Assembly: GCF_028554725.1 (NCBI RefSeq)
Contig: NC_071670.1
Span: 24,918,001 to 24,982,000 of the forward strand
DNA: 64,000 nt
Source: Zeugodacus cucurbitae
Lineage: Eukaryota > Arthropoda > Insecta > Diptera > Tephritidae
Reading direction: 5' to 3'
This document shows, one piece after another, positions 12,782-26,484 of the stretch. Made by a program: the position numbers and the translations under genes. Under the pieces are notes generated by a model. It was given only the letters and a program-made list of their open reading frames with translations, was not told the DNA's origin and did not search any database. Every line of letters starts with the position of its first letter. The stretch's first letter is position 1.

Positions 12782-15700
12782 TAAAGAATGTTTATTCATA
12801 ATCATTTATTTTGTATTTTATCAGATTTATGATCAAGTTCACATTCTTGCAAGTTGAATATTGACAAATAAAAACATTAAAAACATTTATTCATAATCAT
12901 TTATTTTGTATTTTATCACTTTTAAGATCAAAGTTCGCTTTCTTGCATGTTGTTTATCGACAAATAAAAACATAAAGAATGTTTATTCATAATCATTTAT
13001 TTTGTATTTTATCACATTTAATATCAAAGTTCACATTCTAGCAAGTTGAATATTGACAAATAAAAACATAAAGAACATATATTCATAATCATTTATTTTG
13101 TATTTTATCACATGTAAGATAAAAGTTCACTTTCCTGCAAGTTAAATACCGACAAATAAAAACATAAAGAATGTTTATTCATAATCATTTATTTTGTATT
13201 TTATCACATTTAATATCAAAGTTCACTTTCCTGCAAGTTAAATATCGACAAATAAAAACATAAAGAATGTTTATTCAAAATCATTTATTTTGTATTTTAT
13301 CACATTTAATATCAAAGTTCACATTCTAGCAAGTTGAATATTGACAAATAAAAACATAAAGAACATTTATTCATAATCATTTATTTTGTATTTTATCACA
13401 TGTAAGATAAAAGTTCACTTTCCTGCAAGTTAAATACCGACAAATAAAAACATAAAGTACATTTATTCATAATCATTTATTTTGTATTTTATCACATGTA
13501 AGATAAAAGTTCACTTTCCCGCAAGTTAAATACCGACAAATAAAAACATAAAGAATGTTTATTCATAATCATTTATTTTGTATTTTATCACATTTAATAT
13601 CAAAGTTCACTTTCCTGCAAGTTAAATATCGACAAATAAAAACATAAAGAATGTTTATTCATAATCATTTATTTTGTATTTTATCACATTTAATATCAAA
13701 GTTCACATTCTAGCAAGTTGAATATTGACAAATAAGAACATAAAGAACATTTATTCATAATCATTTATTTTGTATTTTATCACATGTAAGATAAAAGTTC
13801 ACTTTCCTGCAAGTTAAATACCGACAAATAAAAACATAAAGAATGTTTATTCATAATCATTTATTTTGTATTTTATCACATTTAATATCAAAGTTCACTT
13901 TCCTGCAAGTTAAATATCGACAAATAAAAACATAAAGAATGTTTACTCATAATCATTTATTTTGTATTTATATCAGATTTATGATCAAGTTCAAATTCTT
14001 GCAAGTTGAATATTGACAAATAAAAACATAAAGAACATTTATTCATAATCATTTATTTTCTATTTTATCACATTTAAGATCAAAGTTCACTTTCTTACAA
14101 GTTGTTTATCGACAAATAGAAACATAAAGAATGTTTATTCATAATCATTTATTTTGTATTTTTATCAGATTTATGATCAAGTTCAATTTCTTGCAAGTTG
14201 AATATTAAAAATGAAAACGTAAAGAATGTTTATTCATAATCATTTATTTTGTATTTTATCAGATTTATGATCAAGTTCAAATTCTTGCAAGTTGAATATT
14301 GACAAATAAAAACATAAAGAACATTTATTCATAATCACTTATTTTGTATTTTATCACATTTAAGATCAAAGTTCACTTTCTTGCAAGTTGTTTATCGACA
14401 AATAGAAACATAAAGAATGTTTATTCATAATCATTTATTTTGTATTTTTATCAGATTTATGATCAAGTTCAATTTCTTGCAAGTTAAATATCGACAAATA
14501 AAAACATAAAGAATGTTTACTCATAATCATTTATTTTGTATTTATATCAGATTTATGATCAAGTTCAAATTCTTGCAAGTTGAATATTGACAAATAAAAA
14601 CATAAAGAACATTTATTCATAATCATTTATTTTGTATTTTATCACATTTAAGATCAAAGTTCACTTTCTTGCAAGTTGTTTATCGACAACTGGAAACATA
14701 AAGAACATTTATTCATAATCATTTATTTTATATTTTATCAGATTTAAGATAAAAGTTGACTTTCGTGCAAGTTGAATATCGACAAATAAAAAAATAAAGA
14801 AAATAAATTCATAATCATTTATTTCGTATTTTAACACATTTAAAGTCAAAGTTCACTTTCTTGCAAGTTGAATATTGACAAATAAAAACATAAAGAACAT
14901 TTATTCATAATCATTTAGTTTGTATTTTTATCAGATTTATGATCAAAGTTCACATTCTTGCAAGTTGAATATTGACAAATAAAAACATAAAGAACATAAA
15001 TTCATAATCATTTATTTCGTATTTTATCACATTTAAGATCAAAGTTCACTTTCTTGCAAGTTGAATATTAAAAATAAAAACGTAAGGAATGTTTATTCAT
15101 AATCATTTATTTTGTATTTTATCAGATTTATGATCAAGTTCACATTCTTGCAAGTTGAATATTGACAAATAAAAACATAAAGAACATAAATTCATAATCA
15201 TTTATTTAAAATAAAAGTTCACTTTCTTGCAAGTTGAATATTAAAAATGAAAACGTAAAGAATGTTTATTGATAATCATTTATTTTGTATTTTATCAGAT
15301 TTAAGATAAAAGTTCACTTTCGTGCAAGTTGAATATCGACAAATAGAAACATAAAAATGTTTATTCATAATCATTTATTTTGTATTTTTATCACATTTAA
15401 TATCAAAGTTCACATTCTAGTAAGTTGAATATTGACAAATAAAAACCTAAAGAACATTTATTCATAATCATTTATTTTGTATTTTATCACATGTAAGATA
15501 AAAGTTTACTTTCCCGCAAGTTAAATACCGACAAATAAAAACATAAAGAATGTTTATTCATAATCATTTATTTTGTATTTTATCACATTTAATATCAAAG
15601 TTCACTTTCCTGCAAGTTAAATATCGACAAATAAAAACATAAAGAATGTTTATTCATAATCATTTATTTTGTATTTTATCACATTTAATATCAAAGTTCA

Positions 15701-18700
15701 CATTATAGCAAGTTGAATATTGACAAACAAAAACATAAAGAACATTTATTCATAATCATTTATTTTGTATTTTATCACATGTAAGATAAAAGTTCACTTT
15801 CCTGCAAGTTAAATACCGACAAATAAAAACATAAAGAATGTTTATTCATAATCATTTATTTTGTATTTTATCACATTTAATATCAAAGTTCACTTTCCTG
15901 CAAGTTAAATATCGACAAATAAAAACATAAAGAATGTTTATTCGTAATCATTTATTTTGTATTTTATCACATTTAATATCAAAGTTCACATTCTAGCAAG
16001 TTGAATATTGACAAACAAAAACATAAAGAACATTTATTCATAATCATTTATTTTGTATTTTATCACATGTAAGATAAAAGTTCACTTTCCTGCAAGTTAA
16101 ATACCGACAAATAAAAACATAAAGAATGTTTACTCATAATCATTTATTTTGTATTTTTATCAGATTTATGATCAAGTTCACATTCTTGCAAGTTGAATAT
16201 TGACAAACAAAAACATAAAGTACATTTATTCATAATCATTTATTTTGTATTTTTATCATATTTATGATCAAAGTTCACATTCTTGCAAGTTGAATATTGA
16301 CAAATAAAAACATAAAAAACATAAATTCATAATCATTTATTTCATATTTTATCACATTTAAGATCAAAGTTCACTTTCTTGCAAGTTGAATATTAAAAAT
16401 AAAAACGTAAAGAATGTTTATTCATAATCATTTATTTTGTATTTTATCAGATTTATGATCAAGTTCACATTCTTGCAAGTTGAATATTGACAAATAAAAA
16501 CATAAAGAACATAAATTCATAATCATTTATTTCGTACTTTATCACATTTAAGATCAAAGTTCACTTTCTTGCAAGTTGAATATTAAAAATGAAAACGTAA
16601 AGAATGTTTATTCATAATCATTTATTTTGTATTTTATCAGATTTATGATCAAGTTCACATTCTTGCAAGTTGAATATTGACAAATAAAAACATTAAAAAC
16701 ATTTATTCATAATCATTTATTTTGTATTTTATCACTTTTAAGATCAAAGTTCGCTTTCTTGCATGTTGTTTATCGACAAATAAAAACATAAAGAATGTTT
16801 ATTCATAATCATTTATTTTGTATTTTATCACATTTAATATCAAAGTTCACATTCTAGCAAGTTGAATATTGACAAATAAAAACATAAAGAACATATATTC
16901 ATAATCATTTATTTTGTATTTTATCACATGTAAGATAAAAGTTCACTTTCCTGCAAGTTAAATACCGACAAATAAAAACATAAAGAATGTTTATTCATAA
17001 TCATTTATTTTGTATTTTATCACATTTAATATCAAAGTTCACTTTCCTGCAAGTTAAATATCGACAAATAAAAACATAAAGAATGTTTATTCATAATCAT
17101 TTATTTTGTATTTTATCACATTTAATATCAAAGTTCACATTCTAGCAAGTTGAATATTGACAAATAAAAACATAAAGAACATTTATTCATAATCATTTAT
17201 TTTGTATTTTATCACATGTAAGATAAAAGTTCACTTTCCTGCAAGTTAAATACCGACAAATAAAAACATAAAGTACATTTATTCATAATCATTTATTTTG
17301 TATTTTATCACATGTAAGATAAAAGTTCACTTTCCCGCAAGTTAAATACCGACAAATAAAAACATAAAGAATGTTTATTCATAATCATTTATTTTGTATT
17401 TTATCACATTTAATATCAAAGTTCACTTTCCTGCAAGTTAAATATCGACAAATAAAAACATAAAGAATGTTTATTCATAATCATTTATTTTGTATTTTAT
17501 CACATTTAATATCAAAGTTCACATTCTAGCAAGTTGAATATTGACAAATAAGAACATAAAGAACATTTATTCATAATCATTTATTTTGTATTTTATCACA
17601 TGTAAGATAAAAGTTCACTTTCCTGCAAGTTAAATACCGACAAATAAAAACATAAAGAATGTTTATTCATAATCATTTATTTTGTATTTTATCACATTTA
17701 ATATCAAAGTTCACTTTCCTGCAAGTTAAATATCGACAAATAAAAACATAAAGAATGTTTACTCATAATCATTTATTTTGTATTTATATCAGATTTATGA
17801 TCAAGTTCAAATTCTTGCAAGTTGAATATTGACAAATAAAAACATAAAGAACATTTATTCATAATCATTTATTTTCTATTTTATCACATTTAAGATCAAA
17901 GTTCACTTTCTTACAAGTTGTTTATCGACAAATAGAAACATAAAGAATGTTTATTCATAATCATTTATTTTGTATTTTTATCAGATTTATGATCAAGTTC
18001 AATTTCTTGCAAGTTGAATATTAAAAATGAAAACGTAAAGAATGTTTATTCATAATCATTTATTTTGTATTTTATCAGATTTATGATCAAGTTCAAATTC
18101 TTGCAAGTTGAATATTGACAAATAAAAACATAAAGAACATTTATTCATAATCACTTATTTTGTATTTTATCACATTTAAGATCAAAGTTCACTTTCTTGC
18201 AAGTTGTTTATCGACAAATAGAAACATAAAGAATGTTTATTCATAATCATTTTTTTTGTATTTTTATCAGATTTATGATCAAGTTCAATTTCTTGCAAGT
18301 TAAATATCGACAAATAAAAACATAAAGAATGTTTACTCATAATCATTTATTTTGTATTTATATCAGATTTATGATCAAGTTCAAATTCTTGCAAGTTGAA
18401 TATTGACAAATAAAAACATAAAGAACATTTATTCATAATCATTTATTTTGTATTTTATCACATTTAAGATCAAAGTTCACTTTCTTGCAAGTTGTTTATT
18501 GACAACTGGAAACATAAAGAACATTTATTCATAATCATTTATTTTATATTTTATCAGATTTAAGATAAAAGTTCACTTTCGTGCAAGTTGAATATCGACA
18601 AATAAAAACATAAAGAAAATAAATTCATAATCATTTATTTCGTATTTTAACACATATAAGGTCAAAGTTGACTTTCTTGCAAGTAGAATATTGACAAATA

Positions 18701-19166
18701 AAAACATAAAGAACATTTATTCATAATCATTTAGTTTGTATTTTTATCAGATTTATGATCAAAGTTCACATTCTTGCAAGTTGAATATTGACAAATAAAA
18801 ACATAAAGAACATAAATTCATAATCATTTATTTCGTATTTTATCACATTTAAGATCAAAGTTCACTTTCTTGCAAGTTGAATATTAAAAATAAAAACGTA
18901 AGGAATGTTTATTCATAATCATTTATTTTGTATTTTATCAGATTTATGATCAAGTTCACATTCTTGCAAGTTGAATATTGACAAATAAAAACATAAAGAA
19001 CATAAATTCATAATCATTTATTTAAGATAAAAGTTCACTTTCTTGCAAGTTGAATATTAAAAATGAAAACGTAAAGAATGTTTATTGATAATCATTTATT
19101 TTGTATTTTATCAGATTTAAGATAAAAGTTCACTTTCGTGCAAGTTGAATATCGACAAATAGAAAC
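12782..19166. repeat. Tandem segmental duplication, period 3,816 bp
   Basis: Positions 12782-15350 match 16598-19166. Markers at the same offset are the GTTCGCTT variant (12933 and 16749), the AAAGTACATT linker (13457 and 17273) and TTATTTTCTATTTT (14060 and 17876). Three independent private variants at one offset rule out chance alignment of monomers. Confidence 0.87.
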
Positions 19167-22147
19167 ATAAAGAATGTTTATTCATAATCATTTATTTTGT
19201 ATTTTTATCACATTTAAGATCATAGTTAACTTTCTTGCAAGTTGTTTATAGACAAATAAAAACATAAAGAACATTTATTCATAATCATTTATTTTGTATT
19301 TTATCACTTTTAAGATCAAAGTTCGCTTTCTTGCATGTTGTTTATCGACAAATAAAAACATAAAGAATGTTTATTCATAATCATTTATTTTGTATTTTAT
19401 CACATTTAATATCAAAGTTCACATTCTAGCAAGTTGAATATTGACAAATAAGAACATAAAGAACATTTATTCATAATCATTTATTTTGTATTTTATCACA
19501 TGTATGATAAAAGTTCACTTTCCTGCAAGTTAAATACCGACAAATAAAAACATAAAGAATGTTTATTCATAATCATTTATTTTGTATTTTATCACATTTA
19601 ATATCAAAGTTCACTTTCCTGCAAGTTAAATATCGACAAATAAAAACATAAAGAATGTTTATTCATAATCATTTACTTTGTATTTTATCACATTTAAGAT
19701 CAAAGTTCACTTTCTTGCAAGTTGTTTATCGACAAATAGAAATATAAAGAATGTTTATTCATAATCATTTATTTTGTATTTTTATCAGATTTATGATCAA
19801 GTTCACTTTCTTGCAAGTTAAATATCGACAAATAAAAACATAAAGAATGTTTACTCATAATCACTTTCTTGCAAGTTGTTTATCGACAAATAGAAACATA
19901 AAGAATGTTTATTCATAATCATTTATTTTGTATTTTTATCAGATTTATGATCAAGTTCACTTTCTTGCAAGTTAAATATCGACAAATAAAAACATAAAGA
20001 ATGTTTACTCATAATCATTTATTTTGTATTTTTATCAGATTTATGATCAAGTTCACTTTCCCGCAAGTTAAATACCGACAAATAAAAACATAAAGAATGT
20101 TTATTCATAATCATTTATTTTGTATTTTATCACATTTAATATCAAAGTTCACTTTCCTGCAAGTTAAATATCGACAAATAAAAACATAAAGAATGTTTAT
20201 TCATAATCATTTATTTTGTATTTTATCACATTTAATATCAAAGTTCACATTCTAGCAAGTTGAATATTGACAAATAAGAACATAAAGAACATTTATTCAT
20301 AATCATTTATTTTGTATTTTATCACATGTAAGATAAAAGTTCACTTTCCTGCAAGTTAAATACCGACAAATAAAAACATAAAGAATGTTTATTCATAATC
20401 ATTTATTTTGTATTTTATCACATTTAATATCAAAGTTCACTTTCCTGCAAGTTAAATATCGACAAATAAAAACATAAAGAATGTTTACTCATAATCATTT
20501 ATTTTGTATTTATATCAGATTTATGATCAAGTTCAAATTCTTGCAAGTTGAATATTGACAAATAAAAACATAAAGAACATTTATTCATAATCATTTATTT
20601 TCTATTTTATCACATTTAAGATCAAAGTTCACTTTCTTACAAGTTGTTTATCGACAAATAGAAACATAAAGAATGTTTATTCATAATCATTTATTTTGTA
20701 TTTTTATCAGATTTATGATCAAGTTCAATTTCTTGCAAGTTGAATATTAAAAATGAAAACGTAAAGAATGTTTATTCATAATCATTTATTTTGTATTTTA
20801 TCAGATTTATGATCAAGTTCAAATTCTTGCAAGTTGAATATTGACAAATAAAAACATAAAGAACATTTATTCATAATCACTTATTTTGTATTTTATCACA
20901 TTTAAGATCAAAGTTCACTTTCTTGCAAGTTGTTTATCGACAAATAGAAACATAAAGAATGTTTATTCATAATCATTTTTTTTGTATTTTTATCAGATTT
21001 ATGATCAAGTTCAATTTCTTGCAAGTTAAATATCGACAAATAAAAACATAAAGAATGTTTACTCATAATCATTTATTTTGTATTTATATCAGATTTATGA
21101 TCAAGTTCAAATTCTTGCAAGTTGAATATTGACAAATAAAAACATAAAGAACATTTATTCATAATCATTTATTTTGTATTTTATCACATTTAAGATCAAA
21201 GTTCACTTTCTTGCAAGTTGTTTATTGACAACTGGAAACATAAAGAACATTTATTCATAATCATTTATTTTATATTTTATCAGATTTAAGATAAAAGTTC
21301 ACTTTCGTGCAAGTTGAATATCGACAAATAAAAACATAAAGAAAATAAATTCATAATCATTTATTTCGTATTTTAACACATATAAGGTCAAAGTTGACTT
21401 TCTTGCAAGTAGAATATTGACAAATAAAAACATAAAGAACATTTATTCATAATCATTTAGTTTGTATTTTTATCAGATTTATGATCAAAGTTCACATTCT
21501 TGCAAGTTGAATATTGACAAATAAAAACATAAAGAACATAAATTCATAATCATTTATTTCGTATTTTATCACATTTAAGATCAAAGTTCACTTTCTTGCA
21601 AGTTGAATATTAAAAATAAAAACGTAAGGAATGTTTATTAATAATCATTTATTTTGTATTTTATCAGATTTATGATCAAGTTCACATTCTTGCAAGTTGA
21701 ATATTGACAAATAAAAACATAAAGAACATAAATTCATAATCATTTATTTAAGATAAAAGTTCACTTTCTTGCAAGTTGAATATTAAAAATGAAAACGTAA
21801 AGAATGTTTATTGATAATCATTTATTTTGTATTTTATCAGATTTAAGATAAAAGTTCACTTTCGTGCAAGTTGAATATCGACAAATAGAAACATAAAGAA
21901 TGTTTATTCATAATCATTTATTTTGTATTTTTATCACATTTAAGATCATAGTTAACTTTCTTGCAAGTTGTTTATCGACAAATAAAAACATAAAGAACAT
22001 TTATTCATAATCATTTATTTTGTATTTTATCACTTTTAAGATCAAAGTTCGCTTTCTTGCATGTTGTTTATCGACAAATAAAAACATAAAGAATGTTTAT
22101 TCATAATCATTTATTTTGTATTTTATCACATTTAATATCAAAGTTCA
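17324..22147. repeat. Tandem segmental duplication, period 2,726 bp
   Basis: Positions 17324-19421 match 20050-22147. Shared private variants are CATATAAGGTCAAAGTTGAC with CAAGTAGAATATTG (18651 and 21377) and a T-run replacing ATTTATTTTG (18241 and 20967). This duplication overlaps the second copy of the 3,816-bp one and is younger than it or built on it. Confidence 0.86.
19840..19880. repeat. Truncated satellite monomer junction
   Basis: Near 19858 the monomer jumps from TTTACTCATAATCA straight to CTTTCTTGCAAGTTG. The central TTTATTTTG-to-AAGTTCA part, about 38 bases, is lost. The surrounding two-monomer pattern is repeated just downstream (19890-20040), so this looks like an unequal crossover or deletion scar. 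Confidence 0.7.
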
Positions 22148-25100
22148 CTTTCCTGCAAGTTAAATATCGACAAATAAAAACATAAAGAATGTTTATTCAT
22201 AATCATTTACTTTGTATTTTATCACATTTAAGATCAAAGTTCACTTTCTTGCAAGTTGTTTATCGACAAATAGAAACATAAAGAATGTTTATTCATAATC
22301 ATTTATTTTGTATTTTTATCAGATTTATGATCAAGTTCACTTTCTTGCAAGTTAAATATCGACAAATAAAAACATAAAGAATGTTTACTCATAATCATTT
22401 ATTTTGTATTTTTATCAGATTTATGATCAAGTTCACATTCTTGCAAGTTGAATATTGACAAACAAAAACATAAAGAACATTTATTCATAATCATTTATTT
22501 TGTATTTTATCACATTTAAGATCAAAGTTCACTTTCTTGCAAGTTGTTTATCGACAACTGGAAACATAAAGAACATTTATTCATAATCATTTATTTTATA
22601 TTTTATCAGATTTAAGATAAAAGTTCACTTTCGTGCAAGTTGAATATCGACAAATAAAAAGATAAAGAAAATAAATTCATAATCATTTATTTCGTATTTT
22701 AACACATTTAAGGTCAAAGTTCACTTTCTTGCAAGTTGAATATTAAAAATGAAAACGTAAAGAATGTTTATTGATAATCATTTATTTTGTATTTTATCAG
22801 ATTTAAGATAAAAGTTCACTTTCGTGCAAGTTGAATATCGACAAATAGAAACATAAAAATGTTTATTCATAATCATTTATTTTGTATTTTTATCACATTT
22901 AATATCAAAGTTCACATTCTAGTAAGTTGAATATTGACAAATAAAAACCTAAAGAACATTTATTCATAATCATTTATTTTGTATTTTATCACATGTAAGA
23001 TAAAAGTTTACTTTCCCGCAAGTTAAATACCGACAAATAAAAACATAAAGAATGTTTATTCATAATCATTTATTTTGTATTTTATCACATTTAATATCAA
23101 AGTTCACTTTCCTGCAAGTTAAATATCGACAAATAAAAACATAAAGAATGTTTATTCATAATCATTTATTTTGTATTTTATCACATTTAATATCAAAGTT
23201 CACATTATAGCAAGTTGAATATTGACAAACAAAAACATAAAGAACATTTATTCATAATCATTTATTTTGTATTTTATCACATGTAAGATAAAAGTTCACT
23301 TTCCTGCAAGTTAAATACCGACAAATAAAAACATAAAGAATGTTTATTCATAATCATTTATTTTGTATTTTATCACATGTAAGATAAAAGTTCACTTTCC
23401 TGCAAGTTAAATATCGACAAATAAAAACATAAAGAATGTTTATTCGTAATCATTTATTTTGTATTTTATCACATTTAATATCAAAGTTTACATTCTAGCA
23501 AGTTGAATATTGACAAACAAAAACATAAAGAACATTTATTCATAATCATTTATTTTGTATTTTATCACATGTAAGATAAAAGTTCACTTTCCTGCAAGTT
23601 AAATACCGACAAATAAAAACATAAAGAATGTTTACTCATAATCATTTATTTTGTATTTTTATCAGATTTATGATCAAGTTCACATTCTTGCAAGTTGAAT
23701 ATTGACAAACAAAAACATAAAGAACATTTATTCATAATCATTTATTTTGTATTTTTATCAGATTTATGATCAAAGTTCACATTCTTGCAAGTTGAATATT
23801 GACAAATAAAAACATAAAAAACATAAATTCATAATCATTTATTTCGTATTTTATCACATTTAAGATCAAAGTTCACTTTCTTGCAAGTTGAATATTAAAA
23901 ATAAAAACGTAAAGAATGTTTATTCATAATCATTTATTTTGTATTTTATCAGATTTATGATCAAGTTCACATTCTTGCAAGTTGAATATTGACAAATAAA
24001 AACATAAAGAACATAAATTCATAATCATTCATTTCGTACTTTATCACATTTAAGATCAAAGTTCACTTTCTTGCAAGTTGAATATTAAAAATGAAAACGT
24101 AAAGAATGTTTATTCATAATCATTTATTTTGTATTTTATCAGATTTATGATCAAGTTCACATTCTTGCAAGTTGAATATTGACAAATAAAAACATTAAAA
24201 ACATTTATTCATAATCATTTATTTTGTATTTTATCACTTTTAAGATCAAAGTTCGCTTTCTTGCATGTTGTTTATCGACAAATAAAAACATAAAGAATGT
24301 TTATTCATAATCATTTATTTTGTATTTTATCACATTTAATATCAAAGTTCACATTCTAGCAAGTTGAATATTGACAAATAAGAACATAAAGAACATTTAT
24401 TCATAATCATTTATTTTGTATTTTATCACATGTAAGATAAAAGTTCACTTTCCTGCAAGTTAAATACCGACAAATAAAAACATAAAGAATGTTTATTCAT
24501 AATCATTTATTTTGTATTTTATCACATTTAATATCAAAGTTCACTTTCCTGCAAGTTAAATATCGACAAATAAAAACATAAAGAATGTTTATTCATAATC
24601 ATTTACTTTGTATTTTATCACATTTAAGATCAAAGTTCACTTTCTTGCAAGTTGTTTATCGACAAATAGAAACATAAAGAATGTTTATTCATAATCATTT
24701 ATTTTGTATTTTTATCAGATTTATGATCAAGTTCACTTTCTTGCAAGTTAAATATCGACAAATAAAAACATAAAGAATGTTTACTCATAATCATTTATTT
24801 TGTATTTTTATCAGATTTATGATCAAGTTCACATTCTTGCAAGTTGAATATTGACAAACAAAAACATAAAGAACATTTATTCATAATCATTTATGTTGTA
24901 TTTTATCACATTTAAGATCAAAGTTCACTTTCTTGCAAGTTGTTTATCGACAACTGGAAACATAAAGAACATTTATTCATAATCATTTATTTTATATTTT
25001 ATCAGATTTAAGATAAAAGTTCACTTTCGTACAAGTTGAATATCGACAAATAAAAAGATAAAGAAAATAAATTCATAATCATTTATTTCGTATTTTAACA

Positions 25101-25676
25101 CATTTAAGGTCAAAGTTCACTTTCTTGCGAGTTGAATATTAAAAATAAAAACATAAAGAACATTTATTCATAATCATTTATTTTGTATTTTTATCAGATA
25201 TATGATCAAAGTTCACAGTTTTGCAAGTTGAATATTGACAAATAAAAACATAAAGAACATAAATTCATAATCATTTATTTCGTATTTTATCACATCTAAG
25301 ATCAAAGTTCACTTTCTTACAAGTTGAATATTAAAAATGAAAACGTAAAGAATGTTTATTCATAATCATTTATTATGTATTTTATCAGATTTATGATCAA
25401 AGTTCACATTCTTGCAAGTTGAATATTGACAAATAAAAACATAAAGAACATAAATTCATAATCATTTATTTCGTATTTTATCACATTTAAGATCAAAACT
25501 CACTTTCTTGAAAGTTGAATATTAAAAATGAAAACGTAAAGAATGTTTATTCATAATCATTTATTTTGTATTTTATCAGATTTATGATCAAGTTCACATT
25601 CTTGCAATTTTAATATTCACAAATAAAAACATAAAGAACATTTATTCATAATCATTTATTTTGTATTTTATCACTT

Positions 25677-25680
25677 TTAA
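25677..25680. repeat. TTAA target-site duplication, left (copy 1)
   Basis: TTAA abuts the CCC of the terminal repeat and pairs with 27276-27279. Element-free monomers elsewhere (for example near 3291 and 33736) read CACTTTTAAGATCAAAGTTCG across this point with a single TTAA. Confidence 0.9.
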
Positions 25681-25691
25681 CCCATATAATT

Positions 25692-25707
25692 CCAGCGCCC
25701 CATTTTT
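25692..25707 (+). repeat. Subterminal 16-bp motif, left (copy 1)
   Basis: CCAGCGCCCCATTTTT overlaps the inner edge of the left inverted repeat. The identical 16-mer recurs near the right end at 27123-27138 in the same orientation. A partial copy (CAGCGCCCC) lies inverted in the intron near 26048-26056. By analogy with piggyBac internal repeats it may be a transposase-binding site, but this is inference. Confidence 0.6.
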
Positions 25708-25880
25708 AAAACGCTTAGTTTATTTTAGTTATTAAAAAACGTAATTGTCTATTACCACAAAATCCTTTAGCTACATATTTTTAGATTGTGCGGCAACACT
25801 ATCATGTATTTTGTTTCCACCATAACCTCACTTTGTTTTTCAAACGTGTGAAAGAAATTTGGTGTTTTGTACAATTTACG

Positions 25881-26463
25881 ATGTCGCGAAATAATAAGTA
25901 AGTTTATGTTGTTATATCTTCAAGTTGCGATATTTTTTTGTTAAAGTTTATAAATTTATCTTTATTGAGTGGAAAAGTAAAGTCAAAAGTGGTTTTTATT
26001 GGTTCTGTGAAGTTTTGTAAGAGATATTTTGTGACGCCCCATTTTTGGGGCGCTGAGCACATATGCCCACATGTTTTTTCATAAACTTTTTGTTCAGATT
26101 TGTTAATTATCAGTAAATGTTTGACACATTGTTTCTTTCCGATTTCTTTTTTTCTGCATTTTTTATATTTTACGGAAATTCCATAACTGAAACTCACTAT
26201 TCAGGTTAACTGTTGCTGACATAGTCGATATATTGGAGAATGAAGAAGATGTTATAAATGCTTCTGTTTACATTTGCCCTCCTGAAAATCACATGCTAAG
26301 TGATGGTGACAGTGACGAAGACGACGCCGAAGCAGGAAACTTTAATCATCTCTCTGGAAATCAGCTACGAGCTGAAGGGCAGTTGCAAAAAAACACAACT
26401 AAAAAGTGTCGAAAATGTGATGTTGGATGTCACACAAACTGTTTTGAGGCTTTCCATTCATAA
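25881..26463 (+). CDS. Two-exon mini-transposase: PGBD N-terminus plus Cys-rich finger, no DDD domain (copy 1)
   Basis: I infer exon 1 at 25881-25897 (ATG, with A at -3), an intron at 25898-26204 (donor AA|GTAAGT, acceptor TTCAG|G, 307 bp) and exon 2 at 26205-26463 ending in TAA. The product is 91 residues: MSRNNK from exon 1 and the junction codon, then LTVADIVDILENEED and an acidic region. Features are a PPEN motif near 34-37, an acidic SDGDSDEDDAE run near 41-51 and an LSGNQLRAEG segment near 57-66. These match in pattern the N-terminal region of PGBD-type piggyBac transposases. Residues near 75-91 (CRKCDVGCHTNCFEAFH) resemble the last half of the C-terminal cysteine-rich zinc domain, which binds terminal-repeat DNA in piggyBac. 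The roughly 400-residue DDD core is missing, so it cannot cut DNA. It could bind DNA or dimerise, but this is inference. Without splicing, the frame from ATG stops after six codons. Confidence 0.72.
25898..26204 (+). other. Predicted intron (copy 1)
   Basis: A GTAAGT donor and a CAG acceptor join two frames that are otherwise separated by stops. The intron is AT-rich and holds a CGCCCC-ATTTTT-GGGGCG hairpin at 26035-26052. An open frame on its minus strand (25904-26197) has no recognisable domain and looks incidental. About five positions vary between the seven copies here, against none I could find in exon 2. Confidence 0.65.
26035..26052. other. GC-rich hairpin in intron (copy 1)
   Basis: CGCCCC and GGGGCG form a perfect 6-bp stem around ATTTTT in very AT-rich surroundings. 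A second identical hairpin lies at 27127-27144 near the right end of the element. The function is unknown; it may be a protein-binding site or an RNA fold. Confidence 0.6.
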
Positions 26464-26484
26464 TTTTATTTATATTTATTTTAA

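Larger units (their letters stand above)
2705..25676. repeat. Satellite array, core block with segmental duplications
   Basis: About 23 kb of uninterrupted ~96-bp monomers. Variants are recognised by the linker (AAAGAATGTTTATTC, AAAGAACATTTATTC or AAAGAACATAAATTC), by TATTTTATC versus TATTTTTATC, and by the second half (AAATACCGAC, AAATATCGAC, GAATATTGAC, GAATATTAAAAATGAAAACG or GTTTATCGAC). Private substitutions shared between distant monomers show overlapping segmental tandem duplications, listed separately with periods 5,811, 3,816, 2,726 and 1,421 bp. I see no coding sequence, tRNA or other insertion in this block. Confidence 0.97.

Noticed and set aside
25904..26197. A 97-codon open frame on the minus strand of each element
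   Set aside because: It lies within the predicted intron, has a Lys/Phe-rich AT-driven composition and no recognisable domain, and partly encodes the GC hairpin. It is most likely incidental, though it stays open in all copies.
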